Of a stretch of 5,965 nucleotides of DNA, positions 1 to 5,863 are shown in pieces. Position numbers and translations under genes: made by a program. The stretch's first letter is position 1, and every line of letters begins with the position of its first letter. This DNA comes from Actinomycetales bacterium. GTDB taxonomy: Bacteria > Actinomycetota > Actinomycetes > Actinomycetales > Dermabacteraceae. The stretch covers positions 1 to 5,965 of the forward strand of contig JAAZLF010000435.1 in the NCBI GenBank assembly GCA_012799425.1. The letters are read 5' to 3'. The notes under the pieces were generated by a model, which ran no database searches, was not told the origin of the DNA, and saw only the letters and a program-made list of their open reading frames with translations.

Positions 1-194
1 ATCGTCGCTCCCGGTGGCGGCGGCGTGATCTCGTCGAGCAGGGCCAGCAGTACCGCGGTCGCCTTGTCGAGGCCGTGGCCGCTCAAGACAGACGCGCTGG
101 AGACCAGATCGAGATCGCGGCCCGCCAGGCGCACCTGGAGCGGGAAGCGCCGGTCATCGGTCGCAGGGGAGGGGGTGAAGTAGTGCTCGTCCAC
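1..194 (-). CDS. RsmC-like class I SAM-dependent methyltransferase, N-terminal fragment (runs off the left edge)
   Basis: About 64 codons are visible, read leftward from a GTG start at 194-192; the rest lies outside the window. The protein begins (M)DEHYFTPSPATDDRRFPLQV and continues VRLAGRDLDL and GLDKATAVLLALL. The opening DEHYFT/DHYF motif, followed by a short beta-rich stretch and a GLDxxTAVLL segment, is what I recall of the N-terminus of actinobacterial small-domain methyltransferases related to RsmC (16S rRNA guanine-N2 methyltransferase). These genes often lie next to hflX. The SAM-binding and catalytic NPPF-type motifs would come later and cannot be seen, so activity and substrate are inferred. 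GTG is chosen because the family motif starts immediately after it and because a -10-like TATCCT ends exactly 6 nt upstream, suggesting a leaderless mRNA. There is no good Shine-Dalgarno. The gene diverges from hflX. Confidence 0.68.
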   Translation of the reverse strand, partial: MDEHYFTPSPATDDRRFPLQVRLAGRDLDLVSSASVLSGHGLDKATAVLLALLDEITPPPPGAT

Positions 195-200
195 CCCAGC

Positions 201-206
201 AGGATA
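201..206 (-). promoter_or_regulatory. Probable -10 element (TATCCT) of a leaderless promoter for the methyltransferase gene
   Basis: On the minus strand TATCCT (TANNNT type) is followed by exactly 6 nt (195-200) and then the GTG start. Actinobacterial leaderless promoters place the -10 hexamer 6-7 nt before the start codon. I see no convincing -35. The same geometry recurs before dinG and nrdR. Confidence 0.45.
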
Positions 207-330
207 CGGAGCGCGGCGGCCGCGTGCCTCCGAAGAGCTCGTCCCGGGCGTTCCGGCTCCGCCCTGCGCAAAATCACTCGACCACGGAGGGAGGACGTGG
301 GACTCTGGGACGAGCAGCATCCCCCGACCG

Positions 331-336
331 AAGGAG
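331..336 (+). promoter_or_regulatory. Shine-Dalgarno (AAGGAG) that sets the hflX start
   Basis: AAGGAG lies 10 nt before the in-frame GTG at 347. The same frame is open further upstream, with a GTG at 224, but that stretch reads as Arg/Ser/Pro-rich non-conserved sequence and its GTG has no Shine-Dalgarno. The 347 start is therefore preferred. No clear hflX promoter could be picked in the 152-bp divergent gap (195-346). Confidence 0.6.
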
Positions 337-346
337 TGCCCCGACC

Positions 347-1918
347 GTGCCCATCGCTTTCCATCCCGAACCCGAATCCGACCACGACGTCGACGGGGAA
401 CGCACGGGAGGAGCCGGGGCCGCGGACCACTCGAACGGTGCAGGCGACCCCGAGGCCTCTCCCCACAGCGAGCCCCCGCGCCGTGACCCGCTGACCGAAC
501 GGATCCTCTCGCGCGGCGATGCCTCCGTCTCCGCGGTCACCTATGACTCCGAGACCGACGGTGAGCAGTACGACCTCGCCGACCGCCAGGCACTGCGCCG
601 GGTCGCGGGCCTCTCCACCGAGCTCGAGGACGTCACCGAGGTCGAGTACCGCCAGCTGCGGCTCGAACGCGTGGTCCTCGCCGGCCTCTACACCTCGGGC
701 AACGCCGAGGAAGCGGAGGTCAGCCTGCGCGAGCTGGACGCGCTCGCCGAGACCGCCGGCTCGGAGGTGCTCGACGGCGTGCTCCAGCGGCGAGCACACC
801 CCGACCCCGCGACCTTCCTGGGCAAGGGCAAGGCGGCGGAGCTCGCGGACCTGGTCGCCGCGAAGGGCGCGGACACCGTCATCGCCGATGGTGAGCTCGG
901 GCCGGGGCAGCGCCGCGCGCTCGAGGACATCGTCAAGGTGAAGGTCATCGACCGCACCGCACTGATCCTGGACATCTTCGCCCAGCACGCACAGTCGCGC
1001 GAGGGCAAGGCCCAGGTCGAGCTCGCACAGCTCGAGTACCTCCTGCCGCGTCTGCGCGGCTGGGGTGAGTCGATGTCCCGCCAGGCGGGCGGCCAGGTGG
1101 GCGGTGCGGGCGCCGGGATGGGGTCGCGCGGCCCCGGCGAGACCAAGATCGAGCTGGACCGTCGGCGTATCCGCGACCGCATGTCCAAGCTCCGCCGTGA
1201 GATCAAGGCCATGGCGCCGGGGCGTGCCGCCAAGCGCGCCGACCGCAAGCGCCGCAGGGTCCCCGCCGTCGCGATCGCCGGGTACACGAATGCCGGCAAG
1301 TCCTCGCTGCTGAACCGGCTCACCGGCGCCGGGGTGCTGGTCGAGAACGCCCTGTTCGCGACTCTCGATCCGACGGTGCGACGCTCGAGCACCCCTGATG
1401 GACGCGAGTTCACCTACGCCGACACGGTCGGATTCGTGCGGCACCTGCCCACCCAGCTGGTCGAGGCCTTCCGCTCGACCCTCGAGGAGGTCGGTGACGC
1501 GGACCTGCTGCTGCATGTGGTCGACGCCTCCCACCCGGACCCGGAGGGTCAGATCACCGCGGTGCGCACGGTGCTCGGCGAGCTCGAGGGCTTCGACGTA
1601 CCGGAGATCGTGGTGCTGAACAAGGCGGACATCGCCGCTCCTGAGACCATCGCGCGCCTGCGCAGCCAGATCGGCGACAGCGCCGTGGTCTCCGCCCGCA
1701 CGGGGATGGGGTTCGAGGAGCTGCGGGACCTGATCGCCGAACGTCTGCCCCGCCCCGCCGTCGAGGTCGACCTGGTGGTCCCGTACTCCCGCGGCGACCT
1801 CATCTCCCGCGTGCACACGACCGGGGAGGTTCTCGCCGAGGAGCATCTGATGGAGGGCACACGGCTCCACGCCCGCGTGGACGAGGCGCTCGCCGCAGAG
1901 CTGAACGGCGCGGGCTGA
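347..1918 (+). CDS. hflX: GTPase HflX (ribosome-associated, ribosome-splitting factor family)
   Basis: A 523-residue protein from GTG 347. HflX proteins bind the 50S subunit and use GTP to dissociate stalled or stress-inactivated ribosomes; they act in the cytoplasm. Residues 1-70 are an acidic, Ser/Pro/Gly-rich and probably disordered extension. The HflX N-terminal domain covers about 100-290 and includes LGKGKAAEL (158-166), LPRLRGWG (233-240) and the glycine-rich RGPGETKIELDRR (261-273) before a basic coiled stretch. The G domain follows: G1 GYTNAGKSS (312-320), a switch I region near FATLDPTVR (337-345), G3 DTVGF (359-363), G4 NKAD (425-428) and G5 SARTG (448-452 region). A short C-terminal domain holds VVPYSRGDL (477-485). 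All GTPase motifs are intact. The length is slightly above the usual 400-500 because of the N-terminal tail. It is divergent from the methyltransferase gene and 67 bp ahead of dinG. Identification is firm; the exact start is less so. Confidence 0.95.
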   Translation: MPIAFHPEPESDHDVDGERTGGAGAADHSNGAGDPEASPHSEPPRRDPLTERILSRGDASVSAVTYDSETDGEQYDLADRQALRRVAGLSTELEDVTEVEYRQLRLERVVLAGLYTSGNAEEAEVSLRELDALAETAGSEVLDGVLQRRAHPDPATFLGKGKAAELADLVAAKGADTVIADGELGPGQRRALEDIVKVKVIDRTALILDIFAQHAQSREGKAQVELAQLEYLLPRLRGWGESMSRQAGGQVGGAGAGMGSRGPGETKIELDRRRIRDRMSKLRREIKAMAPGRAAKRADRKRRRVPAVAIAGYTNAGKSSLLNRLTGAGVLVENALFATLDPTVRRSSTPDGREFTYADTVGFVRHLPTQLVEAFRSTLEEVGDADLLLHVVDASHPDPEGQITAVRTVLGELEGFDVPEIVVLNKADIAAPETIARLRSQIGDSAVVSARTGMGFEELRDLIAERLPRPAVEVDLVVPYSRGDLISRVHTTGEVLAEEHLMEGTRLHARVDEALAAELNGAG

Positions 1919-1957
1919 TCGACCTCACAGACCGCGCGGGCCGTGCCTGAGCGGGGA

Positions 1958-1972
1958 CCGCGCACTGCGCGG
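1958..1972. terminator. GC-only hairpin between hflX and dinG (possible I-shaped terminator)
   Basis: CCGCGC (1958-1963), loop ACT, GCGCGG (1967-1972) form a perfect 6-bp stem 40 nt after the hflX stop. There is no U-tract. It ends one base before the proposed dinG -10 (1974-1979), so it could equally be an operator-like palindrome within the dinG promoter. The sequence ACCGCGC also occurs at 1931-1937, so an alternative pairing exists. Confidence 0.35.
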
Positions 1973-1973
1973 A

Positions 1974-1979
1974 TACCCT
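1974..1979 (+). promoter_or_regulatory. Probable -10 element (TACCCT) of a leaderless promoter for dinG
   Basis: TACCCT is followed by 6 nt (GAACCG) and then the ATG at 1986. No Shine-Dalgarno precedes this ATG, which fits a leaderless transcript. No good -35 is seen at 16-18 nt. The bases around the start closely resemble those before nrdR. Confidence 0.45.
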
Positions 1980-1985
1980 GAACCG

Positions 1986-4001
1986 ATGACCGCTCCCACC
2001 GATCAGCCCGCCGCCTCCACGGCGCAGGACATCCCGCTGTCCACCCTGATGGAGGCCGCGGTCTCGGCGATCGGTGGAGCGCCGCGCCAGGGCCAGCAGA
2101 CCATGGCCGAGGCGGTCGACCTCGCGATGTCCGGCGGCCGTCACCTGCTCGTCCAGGCCGGCACCGGCACCGGCAAGTCCCTGGCCTATCTCGTGCCCGC
2201 GCTGCGGCACGCGCTGGTCAGCGGTCGGCCGGTGGTGGTCTCCACCGCGACCATCGCCCTGCAGACGCAGATCGTGAGCAAGGACCTGCCGCGACTGGTC
2301 GAGGCGCTGGCGCCGCACCTGCCGCGCACCCCCACCTTCGCGCTGCTCAAGGGTCGTGCGAACTACCTGTGCAAGCACAAGATCGCCGGCGGGTATCCGG
2401 TGGACATCGACGCCGGGGCCCTGTTCGCTGAAGCGTCCCCCGACCCCTCCGGCAGCGAGCGGCTCGGCACCCAGGTGCGGCGTCTTCGCCAATGGGCCGA
2501 GGAGACCGACAGCGGCGACCGTGACTCCCTCGAGGACGCCGTCTCAGACCGTGCCTGGCGTCAGGTCTCGGTCACCGGCACCCAGTGCATCGGCAGCGCC
2601 TGCCCGATGGTCGAGGACTGCTTCGCCGAACGCAGCCGGGAGCGCGCTCGCGAGGTCGACATCGTGGTGACGAACCACGCTCTGCTGGCGATCGATGCTT
2701 TCGACAACCACGGCATCATCCCCGACCATGACGTCGTCGTCTTCGACGAGTCCCACGACCTCACCTCCCGGGTCACCAGCGCGGTCACCGAGATCCTGAA
2801 CCCCGGCATGCTGCGCGGGACCGTCCGGGATCTCCGGGGCCTCGGAGTGGCCGCGACCGCGCTCGACGACGCCTCGGAGGAGCTGCGGGAATCCCTCGAG
2901 CTGGCTCCCGACGGCCGCGTGATCGGAGAGCTCCCCCAGAGGCTCGCAGATGCGATCACCCAGCTGCGCGTCGAGGCGCGCACCGCCCACTCCGACGCGA
3001 AGGACGCGGGTGATGACTCCTCCGCAGGCGCCCGCAAGACGGTCCGCGCCAACCTGCAGGAGATCATCGACGTCTGCGAGCGTCTGACCGCCCCCGCCGA
3101 GGATGATGTCGTCTCCATCTCCCATTCCCAGGCCACGGGACGATCGAGCATCCAGGTGGCGCCGTTGAGCGTCGCGGGAGCGATGCGCGGGGCGATCCTC
3201 GAGGAGCGTACGGCGGTGCTGACCTCGGCCACGCTGGCCCTCGGCGGTCGCTTCGAGCCAGCTGCGGGGGAGGTGGGCCTGGCCCGGCGCGACCGGATGG
3301 CGATGGACGAGCTGCCGTCTGTGGAGGCCACCGGCGCGTGGGCGGGCGTCGACGTGGGCAGCCCCTTCGAGTACCGACGCCAGGGAATCCTCTACACCGC
3401 GCAGCACCTGCCGCAGCCGGGCCGCGACGGACCATCTCTGCCGATGCTGGATCACCTCACCGAGCTGGTGGACGCCTCGGGCGGGGGTGCGCTGTGCCTG
3501 TTCTCCTCGCGTCGGGGTGCGGAGCTCGCGGCCGAGCACGCCCGTGCCCGGTTGGATCTGACGATCGCCGTGCAGGGCGAGGACTCGATGGCGAACCTGG
3601 TGCGCACCTTCCGCGAGGATCAGGACGCGTGCCTCTTCGGCACGCTGACCCTGTGGCAGGGTGTGGACGTGCCCGGTCCGTCGCTGCGCCTGGTCACGAT
3701 CGACCGGATCCCCTTCCCGCGGCCGGACGAACCGCTGACCGCCGCCCGTCAGGAGCGCATCGGCCAGCGCGGGGGCAACGGCTTCATGTCCATCTCCGCG
3801 CAGCACGCGGCTCTGCTGCTGGCGCAGGGCGCGGGGCGCCTGATCCGTTCGACCGAGGACCGCGGGATGGTGGCGATGCTCGATCCGCGACTGTCGACCG
3901 CGCGTTACGGAGGTTTCCTGCGGGAGGCCATGCCCCCGCTGTGGACCACCTCGGATCCCGACGTGGCGCTCGGAGCGCTACGTCGTCTCGCCGAAGGCTG
4001 A
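1986..4001 (+). CDS. dinG: DinG/XPD-family ATP-dependent DNA helicase with [4Fe-4S] cluster
   Basis: A 671-residue superfamily 2 helicase, expected to move 5'-3' on DNA and to resolve structures such as R-loops or forks; this role is known for the family and inferred here. A Q-motif-like PRQGQQ (33-38) leads to Walker A AGTGTGKS (58-65), STATIALQTQ (86-95, motif Ia) and Walker B/motif II DESH (254-257). Four cysteines at 129, 201, 206 and 212 have spacing C-x71-C-x4-C-x5-C, almost the E. coli DinG iron-sulfur pattern. An alpha-helical arch region, about 265-395, comes between motif II and TSATL (413-417, motif III). GTLTLWQGVDVPG (552-564, motif V) and QGAGRLIR (614-621, motif VI) complete the second motor domain. 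All key residues are present. ATG 1986 is chosen because the Q motif follows and a -10 hexamer sits 6 nt upstream. The gene converges on lexA. dinG is SOS-induced in E. coli, but no LexA box is visible in the 67 bp upstream. Confidence 0.93.
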   Translation: MTAPTDQPAASTAQDIPLSTLMEAAVSAIGGAPRQGQQTMAEAVDLAMSGGRHLLVQAGTGTGKSLAYLVPALRHALVSGRPVVVSTATIALQTQIVSKDLPRLVEALAPHLPRTPTFALLKGRANYLCKHKIAGGYPVDIDAGALFAEASPDPSGSERLGTQVRRLRQWAEETDSGDRDSLEDAVSDRAWRQVSVTGTQCIGSACPMVEDCFAERSRERAREVDIVVTNHALLAIDAFDNHGIIPDHDVVVFDESHDLTSRVTSAVTEILNPGMLRGTVRDLRGLGVAATALDDASEELRESLELAPDGRVIGELPQRLADAITQLRVEARTAHSDAKDAGDDSSAGARKTVRANLQEIIDVCERLTAPAEDDVVSISHSQATGRSSIQVAPLSVAGAMRGAILEERTAVLTSATLALGGRFEPAAGEVGLARRDRMAMDELPSVEATGAWAGVDVGSPFEYRRQGILYTAQHLPQPGRDGPSLPMLDHLTELVDASGGGALCLFSSRRGAELAAEHARARLDLTIAVQGEDSMANLVRTFREDQDACLFGTLTLWQGVDVPGPSLRLVTIDRIPFPRPDEPLTAARQERIGQRGGNGFMSISAQHAALLLAQGAGRLIRSTEDRGMVAMLDPRLSTARYGGFLREAMPPLWTTSDPDVALGALRRLAEG

Positions 4002-4056
4002 GCGCGCACCTCCTCCTTCTCGTCCTCGGTCGCCGCCGGGCGCGGCGAGCGCTCAG
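3998..4056. terminator. Nested inverted repeats between convergent dinG and lexA (probable bidirectional terminator)
   Basis: An inner hairpin has arms TCGCCGC (4030-4036) and GCGGCGA (4042-4048) with a 5-nt loop. It is bracketed by an outer 8-bp inverted repeat, CTGAGCGC (3998-4005) and GCGCTCAG (4049-4056). Each outer arm contains a gene's stop codon: the dinG TGA at 3999-4001 and the lexA TGA at 4055-4053. Neither strand has a U-tract, so this would be the I-shaped type of terminator common in high-GC actinobacteria. Position and symmetry support the call; function is inferred. Confidence 0.55.
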
Positions 4057-4754
4057 ACGGAGCGCAGCACGGCCACGACCTTGCCCAGAATCTCGGCATG
4101 GTCGCCGAGGATCGGGGCGAAGGCCGGATTGTGGGGCATCAGCCAGATGTGGTCGTCGCGCTGGACAAACGTCTTGACGGTGGCCTCGCCGTCGATCATC
4201 GCGGCGACGATCTCACCCTTCTCCGCAGTGTTCTGGGACCGGACCACCACCCAGTCGCCGTCGCAGATGGCGGCGTCGACCATCGAGTCGCCGACGACCT
4301 GGAGGAGGAAGAGGTCTCCATCGCCCACGAGGCGCTGGGGGAGGGTGAAGACGTCCTCGACCTGTTCCTGCGCGGTGATCGGGACTCCGGCGGCGATCCT
4401 GCCCACCAGAGGCACCGTGACGGAGTCCGGGCTGAGCTCCGGCTCCGCGGCCGCAGCGGGGGCGGGCGCATCGTCGGCGCCGGGCATCACCACCTCCATC
4501 GCCCGGGGGCGCTTGGGGTCACGGCGCAGGAATCCCTTGCGCTCGAGCGACTGGAGCTGATGCGCGACCGAGGAGGACGAGGTCAGCCCCACCGCATCGC
4601 CGATCTCGCGCATGGTCGGCGGGTAGCCGTGGGTGGCGACCGCCGCGTTGATCGTCTCCAGGATCAGCCGCTGCCGGCGCGTCAGTCCCTCGGTCAGCTC
4701 ATCGGCGGGAGCATCGCCGCGGGCCCGGAGCGGCTTGGGGGTGCTCGGCGTCAT
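4053..4754 (-). CDS. lexA: SOS-response transcriptional repressor LexA
   Basis: A 233-residue protein. LexA dimers bind SOS operators and, when RecA filaments form on single-stranded DNA, cleave themselves and release the SOS genes. The N-terminal winged helix-turn-helix covers about residues 23-90: [12 protein letters not shown] (24-35), [15 protein letters not shown] (43-57) and [15 protein letters not shown] (62-76). A linker rich in Ala, Pro and acidic residues (91-110) leads to the peptidase S24 domain. The self-cleavage site is Ala122-Gly123 in the sequence RIAAGVP. The catalytic Ser157 lies in VVGDSM and Lys194 in ATVKTF. All functional residues are intact and the length is normal for actinobacteria. 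The frame is open 30 codons further upstream, but the ATG at 4754 has an AGGAGG 7 nt before it and gives the standard N-terminus. The upstream extension would also run through the promoter and operator. Autoregulation is indicated by the LexA box over the promoter -35. Confidence 0.97.
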   Translation of the reverse strand: MTPSTPKPLRARGDAPADELTEGLTRRQRLILETINAAVATHGYPPTMREIGDAVGLTSSSSVAHQLQSLERKGFLRRDPKRPRAMEVVMPGADDAPAPAAAAEPELSPDSVTVPLVGRIAAGVPITAQEQVEDVFTLPQRLVGDGDLFLLQVVGDSMVDAAICDGDWVVVRSQNTAEKGEIVAAMIDGEATVKTFVQRDDHIWLMPHNPAFAPILGDHAEILGKVVAVLRSV

Positions 4755-4761
4755 CGTGAGG

Positions 4762-4767
4762 CCTCCT
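4762..4767 (-). promoter_or_regulatory. Strong Shine-Dalgarno (AGGAGG) of lexA
   Basis: Minus-strand AGGAGG with a 7-nt spacing to the ATG at 4754-4752. It decides the lexA start against the longer open frame that begins at 4844. Confidence 0.85.
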
Positions 4768-4811
4768 GGTTTCGTCTGTCGGACCCTCGCGGTTCCGTTG
4801 TCCTGTGACCC

Positions 4812-4840
4812 AGCGTAGGACGGCACGAGGCAGATGCCAA
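4812..4840 (-). promoter_or_regulatory. lexA promoter (TTGGCA, 17 nt, TACGCT)
   Basis: On the minus strand TTGGCA (4840-4835, 5 of 6 matches to TTGACA) is followed by a 17-nt spacer and TACGCT (4817-4812). Transcription would begin near 4805 and leave a leader of about 50 nt. The -35 overlaps the LexA operator at 4838-4851, as expected for autorepression. Confidence 0.65.
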
Positions 4841-4851
4841 ACATGTGTTCG
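4838..4851. promoter_or_regulatory. LexA operator (SOS box) for lexA autoregulation
   Basis: CAAACATGTGTTCG matches the Gram-positive/actinobacterial SOS consensus CGAAC-RNRY-GTTCG at 13 of 14 positions; the single mismatch is at position 2. Read on the minus strand it is CGAACACATGTTTG, which closely resembles the known mycobacterial lexA box as I remember it. It overlaps the lexA -35 and lies 9 nt upstream of the proposed -35 of the LysM gene, so it could affect both promoters. Confidence 0.85.
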
Positions 4852-4860
4852 ATCTTCCTC

Positions 4861-4890
4861 TTGCGTGTCGTCGGGACGCCGGGCTACAGT
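4861..4890 (+). promoter_or_regulatory. Putative promoter of the LysM gene (TTGCGT, 18 nt, TACAGT)
   Basis: TTGCGT (4861-4866) is separated by 18 nt from TACAGT (4885-4890, 4 of 6 matches to TATAAT). Transcription would begin near 4897, about 10 nt before the LexA operator at 4907-4920. Repression would then act just downstream of the start site. The -35 match is modest. Confidence 0.5.
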
Positions 4891-4906
4891 CGCACAGACA
4901 TTCGAT

Positions 4907-4920
4907 CGAACAGGAGTTCG
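4907..4920. promoter_or_regulatory. LexA operator (SOS box) of the LysM gene, containing its Shine-Dalgarno
   Basis: CGAACAGGAGTTCG has two perfect, symmetric half-sites, CGAAC (4907-4911) and GTTCG (4916-4920), with the standard 4-nt spacer. The spacer plus the first G of the right half-site is AGGAG (4912-4916), the ribosome-binding site 7 nt before the ATG at 4924. The left half also overlaps a 10-bp palindrome, TTCGATCGAA (4901-4910). Confidence 0.9.
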
Positions 4921-4923
4921 GAT

Positions 4924-5319
4924 ATGCACACCGGTACCGCCACGGTCCTCCCTTTCCCGCAGCAGCATGAGCAGCGCGGCGAGGGTGCAGCTCGAGCGCG
5001 CGTTCGACTGGTCCCCACCCGGCGCGGGCGCAGGCTCCTCGCGGGCCTCGCCTTTCTCCTGGGTCTGCTCGTCGCCGCAGTGGTGCTGCTGACGCTCGAC
5101 CTGCCCTCCGCGTTCGCCGTGTCGGAGGCTGAGGAGCCCATCACCGTGACCGTCGAGGCAGGGGACACCCTGTGGGGGTACGCCGAGGACCTCGCCCCCG
5201 AGGGCATGAGCGAGCAGGACTTCGTGGCCGAGGTCCGCAACCTCAACCATCTGCCCACCGGGCGGGTGACTGCCGGTCAGGAGATCGAGCTGCCCGTTTC
5301 GGAGGATGTCAGCCGCTGA
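4924..5319 (+). CDS. SOS-controlled membrane-anchored LysM protein, ChiZ/DivS/YneA-like cell-division inhibitor
   Basis: A 131-residue protein. Residues 1-38 are an Arg-rich, presumably cytoplasmic tail ending in PTRRGRR. Residues 39-59 form one membrane segment ([21 protein letters not shown]), followed by a short external linker. A single LysM domain at about 73-124 starts [18 protein letters not shown] and ends with [10 protein letters not shown]; it is a peptidoglycan-binding fold. The positively charged N-side predicts an N-in, C-out orientation. Small SOS-induced proteins with one membrane segment and a LysM domain, divergent from lexA, are known as Rv2719c/ChiZ in Mycobacterium, DivS in Corynebacterium (division role) and YneA in Bacillus; they delay division during DNA damage. 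Assignment to that group rests on architecture, position and the perfect LexA box. No separate hydrolase domain is seen. ATG 4924 has an AGGAG at 7 nt; the frame is open back to 4834, but that stretch covers the promoter. nrdR follows after 28 bp. Confidence 0.85.
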   Translation: MHTGTATVLPFPQQHEQRGEGAARARVRLVPTRRGRRLLAGLAFLLGLLVAAVVLLTLDLPSAFAVSEAEEPITVTVEAGDTLWGYAEDLAPEGMSEQDFVAEVRNLNHLPTGRVTAGQEIELPVSEDVSR

Positions 5320-5335
5320 GCGGCCCTGGTGCCGG

Positions 5336-5341
5336 TACCCT
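5336..5341 (+). promoter_or_regulatory. Probable -10 element (TACCCT) of a leaderless promoter for nrdR
   Basis: TACCCT, then 6 nt (GAGCGG), then the ATG at 5348, with no convincing Shine-Dalgarno. It sits in the 28-bp gap after the LysM gene, so nrdR may have its own promoter as well as read-through from the SOS-controlled one. No clear -35 is seen. Confidence 0.45.
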
Positions 5342-5347
5342 GAGCGG

Positions 5348-5830
5348 ATGCACTGCCCGTTCTGTCGACACTCCGATTCGCGCGTCGTGGACTCGCGCAC
5401 GTCCGATGACGGTGCGACCATCCGTCGGCGCCGTCAGTGCCCGAACTGCTCGCGACGCTTCTCGACCTCGGAGACTGCGTCGCTGTCGGTGCTCAAGAGG
5501 TCCGGTGTCAGCGAACCGTTCAGCCGCGCCAAGGTGATCTCCGGTGTGCGCAAGGCCTGCCAGGGACGTCCGGTCAGCGACGACCAGCTGGCGATGCTCG
5601 CACAGCAGGTGGAGGAGAACATCCGGTCGAGCGGGCTTGCGGAGATCGATGCCCCCAAGGTGGGTCTGTCGATCCTCCAGCCGCTCCAGGAGTTGGACGT
5701 GGTCGCCTACCTCCGCTTCGCGAGCGTCTACCAGGACTTCAATTCGCTCGAGGACTTCGAGACAGCGATCGAGCGGCTGCGCAGCGAGGGCCTCGAGGGT
5801 GCCGGCGCGGCGGAGCACGGCCCCGTCTGA
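5348..5830 (+). CDS. nrdR: Transcriptional repressor NrdR (regulator of ribonucleotide reductase genes)
   Basis: A 160-residue protein. NrdR senses ATP/dATP through an ATP-cone and represses nrd operons by binding paired NrdR boxes. The N-terminal zinc ribbon has cysteines at 3, 6, 31 and 34 ([17 protein letters not shown] and [12 protein letters not shown]). The ATP-cone covers about 46-136 ([20 protein letters not shown], then the [14 protein letters not shown] end motif at 118-131). The tail after about 145 is Gly/Ala/Glu-rich and poorly conserved. Length is normal for the family (150-175). The MHCPFC start is typical of the family and fixes the ATG at 5348; the frame is open back to 5306, but that overlaps the LysM gene. 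nrdR is usually next to nrdJ or another ribonucleotide reductase gene in actinobacteria. A regulatory leader and a Shine-Dalgarno-like sequence follow at the window edge, so such a gene may start just outside. Confidence 0.96.
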   Translation: MHCPFCRHSDSRVVDSRTSDDGATIRRRRQCPNCSRRFSTSETASLSVLKRSGVSEPFSRAKVISGVRKACQGRPVSDDQLAMLAQQVEENIRSSGLAEIDAPKVGLSILQPLQELDVVAYLRFASVYQDFNSLEDFETAIERLRSEGLEGAGAAEHGPV

Positions 5831-5851
5831 GTCGGTCCTCACAGCGGACGG
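5823..5851 (+). terminator. Weak hairpin over the nrdR stop (possible terminator)
   Basis: CCGTCTG (5823-5829) can pair with CGGACGG (5845-5851), with one G-U pair and a 15-nt loop. No U-tract follows. The support is thin. Confidence 0.22.
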
Positions 5852-5863
5852 AGCAGCTCGTTC

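Noticed and set aside
297..494. GTG at 297 preceded by GGAGGGAGG, giving a 65-codon frame that overlaps the hflX start
   Set aside because: The product is low-complexity Pro/Thr/Arg-rich and the frame runs 148 nt into hflX in another phase. A leader peptide cannot be excluded, but nothing besides the purine run supports it.
83..1870. Long minus-strand open frame opposite hflX (595 codons), and similar long frames opposite dinG, such as 2544-3806
   Set aside because: Such antisense frames arise from GC-rich codon bias. They have no recognisable domain, and the plus-strand genes are firmly identified by motifs.
1919..1985. LexA box upstream of dinG
   Set aside because: Looked for because E. 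coli dinG is SOS-induced, but no CGAAC-N4-GTTCG or near match exists in the gap.
3338..4177. Plus-strand frame of 279 codons across the dinG end and into lexA
   Set aside because: It is an Arg/Ala/Gly-rich shadow of dinG in another phase and reads antisense through the lexA 3' end.
4754..4844. Longer LexA (start at 4844) and longer LysM protein (start at 4834)
   Set aside because: Both extensions read through the promoters and LexA operators and lack Shine-Dalgarno support, whereas the internal ATGs have AGGAGG/AGGAG at 7 nt.
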